This document shows positions 9,077 through 17,756 of a DNA stretch of 64,000 nucleotides, in pieces. The position numbers and the translations under genes are program-made. Below the pieces are notes generated by a model. The model was not told the origin of the DNA and made no database searches. It was given only the letters and a program-made list of their open reading frames with translations. This DNA is from Nostoc sp. FACHB-892 (lineage in GTDB: Bacteria > Cyanobacteriota > Cyanobacteriia > Cyanobacteriales > Nostocaceae), in the NCBI RefSeq assembly GCF_014698795.1, contig NZ_JACJTR010000030.1:29320-93319 (forward strand), written 5' to 3'. Every line of letters starts with the position of its first letter. Within the stretch, counting starts at the first letter, position 1.

Positions 9077-10360
9077 CTATTCTTGCGCCCCAGCTTTTTG
9101 TAGACTCCGCACCACATTCTTATAACCATTGAATTCTGCAATCATCAAAGCAGTATAACCACCCCGGTTTTTCAAATTCATATCTGCCCCAGCTTGTAAT
9201 AATACCTGTACAATTTCGCTGTAACCTGCTGAGGCAGCCCACATTAATGCTGTTGCCCTTGCTGAGTCTTGAAAATTCACATCTGCCCCCTTTGCCAGCA
9301 GCAAATGTATTATCTCTGTGTGCTTGCGTTCGGTTGCCTTGCTCAAAGCAGTTTTGCCATCATCGCCCGGAGTGTTGGCATCAGCACCATAGTCTAGCAG
9401 CACTTTCACTGTTTGGGTGTGCCCCTGTGATGCAGCCAGCGTCAAAGGTACTTCGCCAAGGTTTTTCTCAGTAATATCTGCCCCAGAACGCAGCAGTGCC
9501 TCAACGATATGGCTGTGCCCCTGCAATGCTGCTACAAGCAGTGGCGTATCACCCAGGTGGTTCCTAATTTGGACATTTGCACCCTTATTAAGTAACACTT
9601 GCACGACATCAATGTAGCCTTCTACAACGGCAAGGTGTAGGGCAGTTTCACCATCTTGGTCTTGGAGATTAATTTCAGCACCTCGATCTAGTAAAGCTGC
9701 TGCGATCGCACTATGTCCAGTAGCAGCTGCTGCCGATAGGGCAGTTCCACCATCAGCGTTTTTCACATTCACATCAGCCCCTGCTGCTAGCAGTGCTTCT
9801 ACAACCTCCAAATGTCCCAAATCTGCCGCTAATGTTAAGAGTGTCTCACCCTCCTGATCTCGAATATCGACATCGACGCCAGTTTGGAGAATTGCTTGTA
9901 AAACTTCTATTTTTCCGTGCTTAACGGCAAGTTTCAACGCAGTATCATCATCTTGGTCTGCGATATTCACCTTTGCACCAGCAGCCAATAAGGCTCGCAC
10001 TATATCGACATGGCCTTTGAGTACAGCTGCCATTAAAGCTGTGCTGCCATCTTCATTAGTGGCATTTACATCAGCACCTTTAGATAGTAAAAGCTGTACA
10101 ATGTCAAGCTGTTTGGCACTAGCCGCCAACATTAAAGCCGTCAAACCATAGAGTTTTCTGGGCAAGTTGATATTTGCCCCAGCATCTAATAGCGATCGCA
10201 CAATTTCGGTGTAGCCTAAATTGGCAGCAAACATTAATGCTGTCGTGCCTTGGCGATCACACGCGTCCACACTCGCACCAGCAGCTAGTAGGGCACACAG
10301 ATGCTTGATATCCCCGTTTTTAGCCGCTTTTAGCAGCAAAGTATCATTGTTTTCAGTCAT
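9077..10360 (-). CDS. Ankyrin-repeat protein (13 repeats)
   Basis: The whole 427-aa protein is a run of about 13 ankyrin repeats of 33 residues, each with a TALMLAA-like helix start, a LL-x-x-GADVN turn and a closing DG/G. There is no signal peptide, membrane segment or extra domain, so it is probably a cytoplasmic protein-binding scaffold. The start ATG at 10360 (MTENNDTLLLKAAKNG) directly opens the first repeat and has GGGGGAT upstream. A longer frame from 10453 adds a non-repeat leader that I do not support. Internal repeats are diverged at DNA level, so this is not a recent expansion. Its partner cannot be inferred. Confidence 0.93.
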   Translation of the reverse strand: MTENNDTLLLKAAKNGDIKHLCALLAAGASVDACDRQGTTALMFAANLGYTEIVRSLLDAGANINLPRKLYGLTALMLAASAKQLDIVQLLLSKGADVNATNEDGSTALMAAVLKGHVDIVRALLAAGAKVNIADQDDDTALKLAVKHGKIEVLQAILQTGVDVDIRDQEGETLLTLAADLGHLEVVEALLAAGADVNVKNADGGTALSAAAATGHSAIAAALLDRGAEINLQDQDGETALHLAVVEGYIDVVQVLLNKGANVQIRNHLGDTPLLVAALQGHSHIVEALLRSGADITEKNLGEVPLTLAASQGHTQTVKVLLDYGADANTPGDDGKTALSKATERKHTEIIHLLLAKGADVNFQDSARATALMWAASAGYSEIVQVLLQAGADMNLKNRGGYTALMIAEFNGYKNVVRSLQKAGAQE

Positions 10361-10655
10361 GGATGAGATCCCCCACAGGGGTTTTGTTCGTCTACCCTCA
10401 AAATTTAGTCTGAGATTGTTTATCCACTTTGGCAAGAGGGTTATACAATTCAAAATTCAAAATTTTAATTTAAAATTTAATAAATTCAGTCTTGGCAACC
10501 ATTCTGGCTATTGACTTGATGCAAATTAAACTGAGGGAGGCTTCACTCTTCTGTTTTCTCGTCTTTCTCAGCCTCTTTTAGCTTGTGCAACTTTAAGCAC
10601 AGGAAATAGAGTTATGCTAATTTTTATGAAGATTTAATGATTGGGCGAGAACACT

Positions 10656-11126
10656 ATGAGTCTGGAACTTTCTGCATCGGTGAAATATTGGCTGAACTTC
10701 TTTCATCCGGTGCTCATGTGGGCGCTATTAGTACTCTCAATTTATGCTGCTTACTTGGGGCTGCAACTACAGCGTACCAGAAATGCTCAGGGGGAAGAAA
10801 AGAAAGAACTGGTTAAAGGTAGATATAACGTTAGACACTACCAAATTGGATCTATACTCCTAGCTTTGATGGTGGTAGGTGCGATCGGAGGAATGGGTGT
10901 CACTTACATCAATAATGGCAAGTTATTTGTCGGGCCTCACCTGCTAGCAGGACTAGGCATGACGGGTCTGATTGCATTTTCTGCTGCTTTGTCGCCTTAT
11001 ATGCAAAAAGGGGCAAATTGGGCGCGTGCAACTCACATTTTGCTAAATTTCACGCTTTTGGGACTTTTTGCTTGGCAGGCTGTTACTGGCGTGCAAATTG
11101 TCCAAAGAATTCTCACTAAAGCTTAG
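10656..11126 (+). CDS. DUF4079 family membrane protein
   Basis: This is a 156-aa integral membrane protein with about four hydrophobic segments: ILMWALLVLSIYAAYLGL-like near the N-terminus, IGSILLALMVVGAIGGM, LLAGLGMTGLIAFSAAL and ILLNFTLLGLFAWQAVTG. It starts with the family-typical helical opening (SASVKYWLNFFHPVLMWALL) and has the RHYQIGSILLALMV segment; DUF4079 proteins occur in cyanobacteria and algae and have no assigned function. I chose the ATG at 10656 rather than the upstream TTG at 10641. It converges with the DUF1997 gene across an inverted heptamer repeat. Confidence 0.85.
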   Translation: MSLELSASVKYWLNFFHPVLMWALLVLSIYAAYLGLQLQRTRNAQGEEKKELVKGRYNVRHYQIGSILLALMVVGAIGGMGVTYINNGKLFVGPHLLAGLGMTGLIAFSAALSPYMQKGANWARATHILLNFTLLGLFAWQAVTGVQIVQRILTKA

Positions 11127-11180
11127 TCATTTGTCATTTGTCATTTGTCATTTGTCATTAATTTTTGACAAATGACAAAG
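11127..11180. repeat. TCATTTG tandem repeat forming a hairpin between convergent genes
   Basis: Four perfect TCATTTG units begin at the base after the DUF4079 stop codon. A complementary arm, TTGACAAATGACAAA (11165-11179), follows, so the transcript can fold into a stem of about 14 bp. It lies exactly between two convergent genes and could serve both as an attenuator or terminator. There is no classical U-run. Confidence 0.65.
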
Positions 11181-11190
11181 AACTGTTGGC

Positions 11191-11865
11191 TCACCGTTTT
11201 TGCTTAGAATTAGCAGGAAATGGTATTTCCAAAGATTTATGAAAATCTTCTTGAACTTTGCGAGTTAAGCGGCGGGAGACTTGACGGACAATTTGGTTAA
11301 GTAAGCGATCGCCTGTAGATTGAATTATAGATTTGGGTAATCGCTGAATAAACTTAGGAAAGTGCAAATCAACTATTAAATCCAATTCCCATTCAACTCT
11401 TGTAACCTCACCAATGCTAGTAGAAGTATTGTTTTCTATTAACTGTAGAGATGCCCGATAGTCTACGTCATAACCAGGCGGTTGGTAATCAGGAATAGGG
11501 ATTGTACGGATGCGGTAAATACCCTCATCCGGGGGCAACAATTCCAAACCAATTTTTGGTTCTACATCATAACCAAAAGCACCAAAACGACCAATTACTA
11601 AAGCGTAGCCATTTTCCCCAAGTAATTGCACCTTCATGGGTTCAGCGCAACGGGAAAACCATGAGGCGTGATTATTAAGATACTCAGCAACCTTCTCTGC
11701 TGGGGCAGGCATTTCCATAAAATCTTGATAACGACCATAAAATTTTGTGACCGTCGCTACATTTGCTTCTATTAATGTGTCCTCGGCTGCTTCTTGGCTG
11801 GAGGCTACAGGTAAAACTGCTTCTGTTATTTCCCAGGATTTATATTCGCTTTGTCTTGAAAGCAT
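11191..11865 (-). CDS. DUF1997 family protein
   Basis: This is a 224-aa soluble protein of the DUF1997 family, known from cyanobacteria and plastids, with an SRPBCC-like fold expected for the domain. Conserved stretches include KFYGRYQDFMEMPAPAEKVA, FSRCAEPMKVQLLGENGYALVIGRFGAFGYDVEPKIGLEL, and LDLIVDLHFPKFIQRLPKSIIQSTGDRLLNQIVRQVSRRLTRKVQEDFH near the end. No catalytic residues can be named and the function is unknown. It is transcribed away from the SDR gene at 12044, so both promoters lie in 11866-12043. Confidence 0.85.
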   Translation of the reverse strand: MLSRQSEYKSWEITEAVLPVASSQEAAEDTLIEANVATVTKFYGRYQDFMEMPAPAEKVAEYLNNHASWFSRCAEPMKVQLLGENGYALVIGRFGAFGYDVEPKIGLELLPPDEGIYRIRTIPIPDYQPPGYDVDYRASLQLIENNTSTSIGEVTRVEWELDLIVDLHFPKFIQRLPKSIIQSTGDRLLNQIVRQVSRRLTRKVQEDFHKSLEIPFPANSKQKR

Positions 11866-12043
11866 AAATGCATTAATGTATACTTTGGCGTTCGTCTATA
11901 TCAATAATTCCCCACGTGCCTGGGTGATTTCGCACTCATATCTCATTTTTACCGAAACCTCATTAATCTGCCATCAGCTCCATAGAATTACTAAAATAAA
12001 GAACTGAACAAGCACACAATAGTTTCCCAGGATAGCATTTCTC

Positions 12044-12703
12044 ATGAAAGCATTTGTAGCAGGGGCAACGGGTGAAACAGGTCGCCGGATTGTGCAAGAG
12101 TTGATAGCGCGGAATATTCCCGTCAGAGCCTTGGTGAGGGATATAGAAAAAGCTAGGGGTATTCTATCTCCTGAAGCCGAATTAGTAGTAGGTGACGTGT
12201 TACAACCACAAAGTTTAAATGCTGCGTTGGGAGATAGCACAGTTTTGTTGGTTGCCACTGGTGCAAAACCTAGCTTTGACCCCACTGGCCCCTATAAAGT
12301 AGATTTTGAAGGGACTAAGAATCTAGTAGAAGCTGCTAGGGCAAAGGGAATTGAGCATTTTGTCTTAGTTTCTTCTTTGTGTACTTCGCAGTTATTCCAT
12401 CCACTGAACTTGTTTTGGCTGATTTTAGTGTGGAAAAAACAAGCTGAAGAGTATATCCAGAAAAGTGGTCTTACCTATACGATTGTGCGACCTGGTGGGT
12501 TGAAAAATGAAGATAATACCGACGCGATCGTGATGCAGAGTGCTGATACACTGTTTGACGGTAGCATCCCCAGGCAAAAAGTCGCCCAAGTTGCTGTTGA
12601 GGCGCTGTTTGAAGGAGATGCACGCAATAAAATTGTCGAAATTGTTGCCAAACCTGAAGCTACTTCCAAAACTTTTGGTGAGTTATTTGCTAACGTCGCG
12701 TAA
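12044..12703 (+). CDS. Atypical short-chain dehydrogenase-like NAD(P)-binding protein
   Basis: The 219-aa protein has the N-terminal nucleotide-binding motif AGATGETGRRIVQEL (G-x-x-G-x-x-G, residues about 7-13) and an arginine after the second strand (VRALVRD) that suggests NADP. It then reads LVVGDVLQPQSL, VDFEGTKNLVEAAR, HFVLVSSL and YTIVRPGGL. The classical YxxxK catalytic pair is not evident, as in the SDR-a5/Ycf39/Tic62-like group of regulators and isomerases. It most resembles the NAD(P)H-binding Tic62-N-like proteins of cyanobacteria. The substrate is unknown. The start ATG follows an AT-rich leader in the divergent promoter region. Confidence 0.85.
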   Translation: MKAFVAGATGETGRRIVQELIARNIPVRALVRDIEKARGILSPEAELVVGDVLQPQSLNAALGDSTVLLVATGAKPSFDPTGPYKVDFEGTKNLVEAARAKGIEHFVLVSSLCTSQLFHPLNLFWLILVWKKQAEEYIQKSGLTYTIVRPGGLKNEDNTDAIVMQSADTLFDGSIPRQKVAQVAVEALFEGDARNKIVEIVAKPEATSKTFGELFANVA

Positions 12704-12759
12704 TCAACCAGTGGGGAGTTAGGGTTAAAACTCTTTTGCTTGGATACAACACGGGCTTT

Positions 12760-12780
12760 GGGCACAGCAATGCTGTGCCC
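12760..12780. repeat. 21-bp near-perfect palindrome (GGGCACAGCA/TGCTGTGCCC)
   Basis: Two 10-base arms separated by a single A, followed by CTACGAACAGGCGG. The sequence resembles dispersed GGCACGGC-type palindromes that are frequent between genes in Nostoc. It sits 57 bases after the SDR gene and may double as a transcription end. Confidence 0.6.
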
Positions 12781-12863
12781 CTACGAACAGGCGGTCTGTA
12801 TTAGAGTGAACTTTGCCAGAATGAGTTCGTCGATGATTTTTGTGAGCAAAAAGAGCGAATTTG

Positions 12864-12869
12864 AAGGAG
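12864..12869 (+). promoter_or_regulatory. Consensus ribosome binding site AAGGAG pointing to a CTG start
   Basis: AAGGAG lies seven bases before CTG at 12877, just after the in-frame TGA (12862-12864). Its spacing is ideal for the CTG and far too long for the next conventional codon (GTG at 12943). Confidence 0.6.
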
Positions 12870-12876
12870 TCGGACT

Positions 12877-13602
12877 CTGAAAGGCTTTAAATTCAAAGGT
12901 GTTGAAAAACTTATTGGGCCAATAGCCGCGCTTCTTGGCTTTGTGTATTTGTTTCAATGGTATATTGGAGACTTGCGATCGCCTTCTGATCCCATCTTTG
13001 CAGTTAAACAGCCGCCTTTGGTAATGAAAAAGGGCGACCCCTATATCCGCGCTTTAATGCGAACCATCTCGGCGAGTGAAGCCAGTGGTAATCGTCCCTA
13101 TTCGCTGTTATATGGTGGACAGCAAGTCAACGACCTTAGTCGGCATCCTGAGATATGCGTCACAATTGTTACAGGGCCAAATACAGGTAATTGTTCTACG
13201 GCTGCTGGCAGATATCAAATTATCAATATTACTTGGTATCGTTTAGCCCCCCTTTATCACCCAAATCCAATGCAAATGATGTTTTGGACTGCTTATAGTT
13301 TTGAAGCAGAATATCAAGATGTAGTTGTTTACCGTTGGCTAAATGATTCTAAAGTTTGGGGAACAGATATTTCTCAACTGTTGCGTCAGGGAAAGTTAAA
13401 TGATGTTTTGCGGCGACTCTCTCCCACCTGGACAAGTCTAGGATATGGTATAGAAACTAATTCTGTTAGTAGCTCTTTACCTAAGATTTATCAGAAAATG
13501 TTGCAAGAGGAATTAACCGCAGTTAAGCAACTAAAAACCCCAAATTCGACACCATCCCCAACTCCTTCTAGCAATGCAGTAAAGAAGTTGCCAAAGCAGT
13601 GA
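12877..13602 (+). CDS. Secreted or membrane-anchored lysozyme-like glycosidase, apparent CTG start
   Basis: The core (about residues 50-205) resembles phage-type muramidases (GH24/GH104): ALMRTISASEASGNRPYSLLYGG with a candidate catalytic glutamate, then STAAGRYQIINITWY, the family's A-x-G-R-Y-Q-I motif. The frame has no ATG, GTG or TTG before the GTG at 12943, which would cut a hydrophobic anchor in half. A CTG at 12877 has a consensus AAGGAG (12864-12869) seven bases upstream. It gives an N-terminus with basic residues (KGFKFKGVEK) followed by LIGPIAALLGFVYLFQW, a good signal anchor. I therefore start it there (241 aa). The tail is Pro/Ser/Thr-rich. Likely role: peptidoglycan cleavage outside the cytoplasmic membrane. 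It ends seven bases before the convergent menH. Confidence 0.75.
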   Translation: MKGFKFKGVEKLIGPIAALLGFVYLFQWYIGDLRSPSDPIFAVKQPPLVMKKGDPYIRALMRTISASEASGNRPYSLLYGGQQVNDLSRHPEICVTIVTGPNTGNCSTAAGRYQIINITWYRLAPLYHPNPMQMMFWTAYSFEAEYQDVVVYRWLNDSKVWGTDISQLLRQGKLNDVLRRLSPTWTSLGYGIETNSVSSSLPKIYQKMLQEELTAVKQLKTPNSTPSPTPSSNAVKKLPKQ

Positions 13603-13609
13603 AGCTATC

Positions 13610-14431
13610 CTAATTTTTAACTTGCTGCATAGAAAAATTTTTAATATTTTCCACAAATGCCAAGGTATTTTCAAAGTGGATATTATGTCCAGCATTATTA
13701 ATTATTTTTAGTTGAGCAAATTTACAGATTTGAGCCATTTCTGTATTAATAGATATAAATTTTTCATCATATTCACCGACTAGTAAGAGCACAGGGATTT
13801 TATTTTCTTGTAGCTTTTTCCACAAAGAAGGTTGGCATCCAGTTCCCATGAAGCGTAATGATTTATCTAATTCTTGTGGATTATTTTGCAACCGACTTTC
13901 TATCATGCGATCGTATTCTGGATGATTTTTTATAGAGCCAAAAATCGACTGATTGTACCAATTTGAAAGAAAAGCAGCAAAATCAGTTTGAATAATACTT
14001 CTGCTTAATTTTTTAGCTATTTGAGCATCACGTCTAACTCGTTCTAATCGTTCTGCTTCTGTTGCTAAACCTGGGGAAGCTGATTCTAATACAACTTTAA
14101 TAAAACGTTCTGGAAAATGTAGAGTTAGATATAAAGCCAATCTTCCGCCCATTGAATAACCAATTAAGTAGCATTTATCTATTTTTAATTCATCTAATAA
14201 ATTGATGATGGCTTGAGCAGTGGGTTGTATTGTATAGTATTCATCACTTCCTAAAACTTGGGTTTTGCCATGCCCGGGTAAATCAAGGGTGAAATAAGAA
14301 AAGTCTTCAGTTAGTATTTTTATAGCTTCATCGAATTCATTAATGTTTCCCATGAAGCCATGTAATAAAAGAATTAGAGGTTTGTTTATATTAATATTTA
14401 AATAATAGTTAAATTTATATTTTAAAGTCAT
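13610..14431 (-). CDS. menH: 2-succinyl-6-hydroxy-2,4-cyclohexadiene-1-carboxylate synthase (MenH)
   Basis: MenH removes pyruvate from SEPHCHC in the menaquinone pathway, which in cyanobacteria makes phylloquinone for photosystem I. The 273-aa alpha/beta hydrolase shows LLLHGFMGNINEF (oxyanion region), DLPGHGKT, the nucleophile elbow GYSMGGRLALY (Ser near 94), VLESASPGL (a MenH hallmark), an acidic position in GEYDEKF and the histidine in NNAGHNIHFE. Base composition here is noticeably more AT-rich than the flanking housekeeping genes, as is the next gene upstream (CPBP protease), which is 97 bases away on the same strand. A generic esterase is the alternative, but the SASPGL and GFMGN motifs favour MenH. 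Confidence 0.85.
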   Translation of the reverse strand: MTLKYKFNYYLNININKPLILLLHGFMGNINEFDEAIKILTEDFSYFTLDLPGHGKTQVLGSDEYYTIQPTAQAIINLLDELKIDKCYLIGYSMGGRLALYLTLHFPERFIKVVLESASPGLATEAERLERVRRDAQIAKKLSRSIIQTDFAAFLSNWYNQSIFGSIKNHPEYDRMIESRLQNNPQELDKSLRFMGTGCQPSLWKKLQENKIPVLLLVGEYDEKFISINTEMAQICKFAQLKIINNAGHNIHFENTLAFVENIKNFSMQQVKN

Positions 14432-14528
14432 TTTTAAAAGAGATATTTAAAGTCTCAGTTGATATTATTTTTCATTACTAGTAGAGCAAAGCAGAATGTT
14501 CTCAGATATTGAGAAGACAAAAGGAGAG

Positions 14529-15749
14529 TTAATTAGTTTCAGAGATTTTAGCAACGTTGGCATAATAAGGAATAATGGCATTATTTTTAGGAAAACTTTT
14601 ATAAATAAAATAGATAATAAAAGGAATAGATATAGCTATCAGAAAAACTCGTTGACTTAATAAGGGTTGTATTGAAGCTTGATAATCTTGTATCGAGACA
14701 AATACACTTCTTTTGCTTTCTGATGTGCTGAAATAGTATATGATATTTAAGATTGCAACAGTAGTATTATAGAAAAAGTGAAATAGTATTGATGTTATTA
14801 AAGATCGGGTTTTAAAATATAAAATTGATAAGATAATACTTGTGAGAAACAAAGGGATAATATCAAATCGAAAATGAATAATTGCAAATAGTAAAGATGA
14901 AGTTAAGATTCCTGCTTTTACTCCCCATTTTATTGCCCATTTTTGCAAAATTATTCCTCGAAAAATGAATTCTTCTATTAGAGGAGCTAAGATCATAACT
15001 GAAAAGCTCCAGAGGATCATTTCGGAAATATTAGTAAAGGATTTTTCATTAATATAACTTTCTACATATTTTGGTAAAATGAATGATAAATTGTATAATA
15101 CCAGGGTATTAAAGCCACGTTTAAACGCATATGCTACAGCAAAAATAGCTACAATTAATTTTAAATTAACATGATTTTCATGCCCAATAATTTTATGAAA
15201 ATCTAACCCTAACTTTTGAGACTTTTTTAATAAAATAAATCCCCATAATACGTAACAAATTATAATTAACAGGCTAAGGATCGTTGGATTTTTGCTCACC
15301 TCAGAAAAATTCAAATTATTTAATAGACAAAATATTGCCAATATCAACCCAAACATAACTGGCAAGGCAATTATCCAATATAAAAATAACTCTGGAATAT
15401 TAATTTTATCAAAGGGTTCATTTACCGAGCTTTCATCCTGTAAAGAAACTGCATTTCTCTTAGAGGGAATAAGTAATAAAACTGCCAATCCAAGCAAACT
15501 TAATAACCCTACCCATCCCAAATTAGACGAATACCCTTTACTTTCAATATATAAACGACATCCTTTAATAAAAAATCCATACCCTACTAAGACAAACCCT
15601 AAAGTTAAAAAAGATATTAATACACCATAAATAGAAAATAAAGTATTTAAATATTCCTTTGATAATCCCAAGGTAATCAATGGAACAAATTTTAAAGCTA
15701 GCCCCAGCAAAATTTGATTGATAGCTTTTTCTTTCTTCTTAATTTCCAT
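14529..15749 (-). CDS. CPBP family intramembrane metalloprotease
   Basis: This is a 406-aa polytopic membrane protein with about eight hydrophobic segments. The C-terminal half carries the CPBP (CAAX protease/bacteriocin-processing) motifs: EEFIFRG (about residue 257, EExxxR), FAIIHFRFD (FxxxH) and a last HFFYN motif. These residues form the glutamate-based active site inside the membrane. The N-terminal half (YGVLISFLTLGFVLVGYGFF and others) is extra membrane sequence found in cyanobacterial members. Substrate unknown. AT-rich like menH downstream; the two may be co-transcribed. Confidence 0.88.
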   Translation of the reverse strand: MEIKKKEKAINQILLGLALKFVPLITLGLSKEYLNTLFSIYGVLISFLTLGFVLVGYGFFIKGCRLYIESKGYSSNLGWVGLLSLLGLAVLLLIPSKRNAVSLQDESSVNEPFDKINIPELFLYWIIALPVMFGLILAIFCLLNNLNFSEVSKNPTILSLLIIICYVLWGFILLKKSQKLGLDFHKIIGHENHVNLKLIVAIFAVAYAFKRGFNTLVLYNLSFILPKYVESYINEKSFTNISEMILWSFSVMILAPLIEEFIFRGIILQKWAIKWGVKAGILTSSLLFAIIHFRFDIIPLFLTSIILSILYFKTRSLITSILFHFFYNTTVAILNIIYYFSTSESKRSVFVSIQDYQASIQPLLSQRVFLIAISIPFIIYFIYKSFPKNNAIIPYYANVAKISETN

Positions 15750-15971
15750 ACATTATGCTCAAACAATAACTACGCGATGCTTGCCGCCGTAAGAATCGCC
15801 TTTTCGATCCTTGGCAAGATAGGTAATGCCAAAACGTCCCCTTTCTAATATACGTAAGAGACTTGTGTTCATTGTGGCACAAATAACCCTTTGCAAGAGG
15901 TCTAATACACCAAATCTCGCATCTCTACAAAATGTCTTGTGGTGTTAGTTAATTTTTTATTTTTCTAATTC

Positions 15972-16373
15972 TTAAGGTAAAAATCGATCTAAAGCAGCTT
16001 TTAACTGTTTAATTTCAACGTCAATATTACCCTCTTGTGCAGCTCTAGCAATACAGTCAGTTAAATGTTCATCCAAAACAATCCGCGCTACCTTGTCTAA
16101 TGCGCCTCGCACTGCTGCAATTTGCAGTAAAACATCGGGACAAGGGCTATTTTGCTGCACCATTGTTTTAATACCACGAACATGACCTTCTATCCGCGAT
16201 AGTCGATTGGCAATTCGCCGTAATGACTCTTCGCTATGGACGTGAGGATGAGCCTGTTCTCCAGTTTCATGAGTATTATCTCTATAGTGGTGGTCTGTAT
16301 CGTGATGGTGGGAATGCTCTGCTTGCTGAGATGTTGGCAAGGATTCCTTAGCTAATTGGTTTGATCCGTTCAT
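15972..16373 (-). CDS. CsoR/RcnR-family metal-sensing repressor, InrS-like
   Basis: A 133-aa all-helical DNA-binding repressor of the CsoR/RcnR/InrS family, which releases DNA when metal binds. The ligand triad is present with exact family spacing: Cys78 (SPCPDV), His103 and Cys107 (DEHLTDC), as in Cu sensor CsoR and Ni sensor InrS. RIEGHVRGIKTMV is the conserved first-helix signature. The first 46 residues are strikingly rich in histidine (HSHHHDTDHHY, HPHVH), which fits a nickel/cobalt sensor such as Synechocystis InrS better than a copper one. No exporter gene is adjacent, so the regulated target is not evident. Confidence 0.85.
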   Translation of the reverse strand: MNGSNQLAKESLPTSQQAEHSHHHDTDHHYRDNTHETGEQAHPHVHSEESLRRIANRLSRIEGHVRGIKTMVQQNSPCPDVLLQIAAVRGALDKVARIVLDEHLTDCIARAAQEGNIDVEIKQLKAALDRFLP

Positions 16374-16443
16374 GGGTTATCAAAAGACTTGTAGTACTAA
16401 AATCCTAGCCTAGTGCGTTGCAGGGAGTGGGGAATGGGTAGAG

Positions 16444-16541
16444 GACTTGAGGACAAGGTGAAAGACTTGTCCCTAATTCTCACTCAAGTCACTTTGTCCC
16501 CCCTATTCCCTACTCCCTACTCCCTACTCCCTACTCCCCTA
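16444..16541. repeat. Nested hairpin plus CTACTCC heptamer repeat
   Basis: GACTTGAG (16444-16451) pairs with CTCAAGTC (16483-16490), and inside it GGACAAG (16451-16457) pairs with CTTGTCC (16466-16472). Downstream are at least four CTACTCC units (16504-16541) ending seven bases before the lptC stop codon. The block separates lptC from the metal sensor gene region. Confidence 0.65.
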
Positions 16542-16547
16542 ATTCTA

Positions 16548-17756
16548 CTACTGACGATTGGCTCTTTCTTGAGGAATAATTTCTGTTACTACCCTACCGC
16601 TAGAACTGCCGCCTTTGACAACAATATTTTCTGTTTGTAGATTACCAACGGCTGTTTCACCTGTAAAATTTAACCGTGGGTCAACTTGTTGATAAACTAC
16701 ATTTCCTTGAGCTTCAACTAACTTGTTGTCTAAATACCAAGTTAATGTATTAGATTTCAAAGACTGACGACGCTGACCAATGGCGTTGACGTTACCTGTT
16801 AAATAAACCGTTTTTTGCGGTATTTTCATTTCACCTTGATTGGCGGTCACGGTAAGATTCTCGGCACGTTGGAACATCCGCACGGGGGAATTTGTAGTAA
16901 CAGTTTCTGCCTTCATGTTCCAGGTCATCGAGTTACTAATTATTTGCACTGGCGGGTCTAGTAATTCTAATTGAGCATTCTGTTTAATAGTGGCAATTTT
17001 CGTTTTTAAGTTGACTTCGGCAGAATTTCCTTTGCCGCGATCGCTAATTTTATTATCTTTGTAACGGTCAATTTCTAAAGGGCGATTGCCAATCAGTTTT
17101 TCTTCTTTAATATTCCAAATCAAATGCTCGGTTCTTACTTGTAATTGGGGATCAGAGGAATTGGCTACTACCCCTCCAGAAAATTCTATACGCTGTTCGC
17201 GGGTTTTAACTCGCGCTTCTTGCGCTACAGCTTGTAGTTGTTTATGATTACCGTTAATTTGGTTGCGGACAATCAACAAATCATCTTGGGGTCGCCATTC
17301 TAATTCATTACCTTGCAATATAATTCCATTACTGGGATCTGTAGCAAATATCCTACCTTTCAGAAACAACTGCTTCCCATCTTGTTCAATATCTGCGACA
17401 TCTGCCTTGATTTGGTAAACTACTTTGCCATCTTGGTATAGTTCACCATAAGGACTTTCAGCCTGACCAATTTGTTTTTCTTTGGTGTATTTTGCCTTTT
17501 TAGCTTGGACTTTCCAAATTGGTCGTCCCACTTCATCTGCTTGTTCTAATGTGACATCAAAGAAAGTTAAATTGCTATCTTCGTTAGATGAAGCCGTAGA
17601 ATTTTCTTGAGAAGCTAGGGGAGATTTATCGCTGCAAGCAACTAAATTAAATATCAATAAAAAAATCAAAGGTAAAAAAAGGAAGGGAGGAGTGGGGGAG
17701 TAATTTTTAATTTTTCTTTCCCCCTGTCTCCCCCTTTTATGAAATTGATAAGCCAT
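16548..17756 (-). CDS. lptC: LPS export periplasmic protein LptC
   Basis: LptC bridges the inner-membrane LptBFG transporter to periplasmic LptA for lipopolysaccharide export. The 402-aa protein has a basic start, a hydrophobic segment (FLFLPLIFLLIFNLVAC) that ends in a lipobox-like LVAC, so it may be a lipoprotein, then a long beta-rich region. Repeated motifs such as VTLEQADEVGRPIWKVQAKKAKY, GELYQDGKVVYQIKADVADIEQ, LKGRIFATDPSNGIILQGNELEWRP and LTGNVNAIGQ are characteristic of the LptC/OstA jellyroll. It is about twice the length of E. coli LptC, as usual in cyanobacteria. Its ATG overlaps the stop codon of the upstream NYN gene (TAATG), implying translational coupling. Confidence 0.88.
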   Translation of the reverse strand: MAYQFHKRGRQGERKIKNYSPTPPFLFLPLIFLLIFNLVACSDKSPLASQENSTASSNEDSNLTFFDVTLEQADEVGRPIWKVQAKKAKYTKEKQIGQAESPYGELYQDGKVVYQIKADVADIEQDGKQLFLKGRIFATDPSNGIILQGNELEWRPQDDLLIVRNQINGNHKQLQAVAQEARVKTREQRIEFSGGVVANSSDPQLQVRTEHLIWNIKEEKLIGNRPLEIDRYKDNKISDRGKGNSAEVNLKTKIATIKQNAQLELLDPPVQIISNSMTWNMKAETVTTNSPVRMFQRAENLTVTANQGEMKIPQKTVYLTGNVNAIGQRRQSLKSNTLTWYLDNKLVEAQGNVVYQQVDPRLNFTGETAVGNLQTENIVVKGGSSSGRVVTEIIPQERANRQ

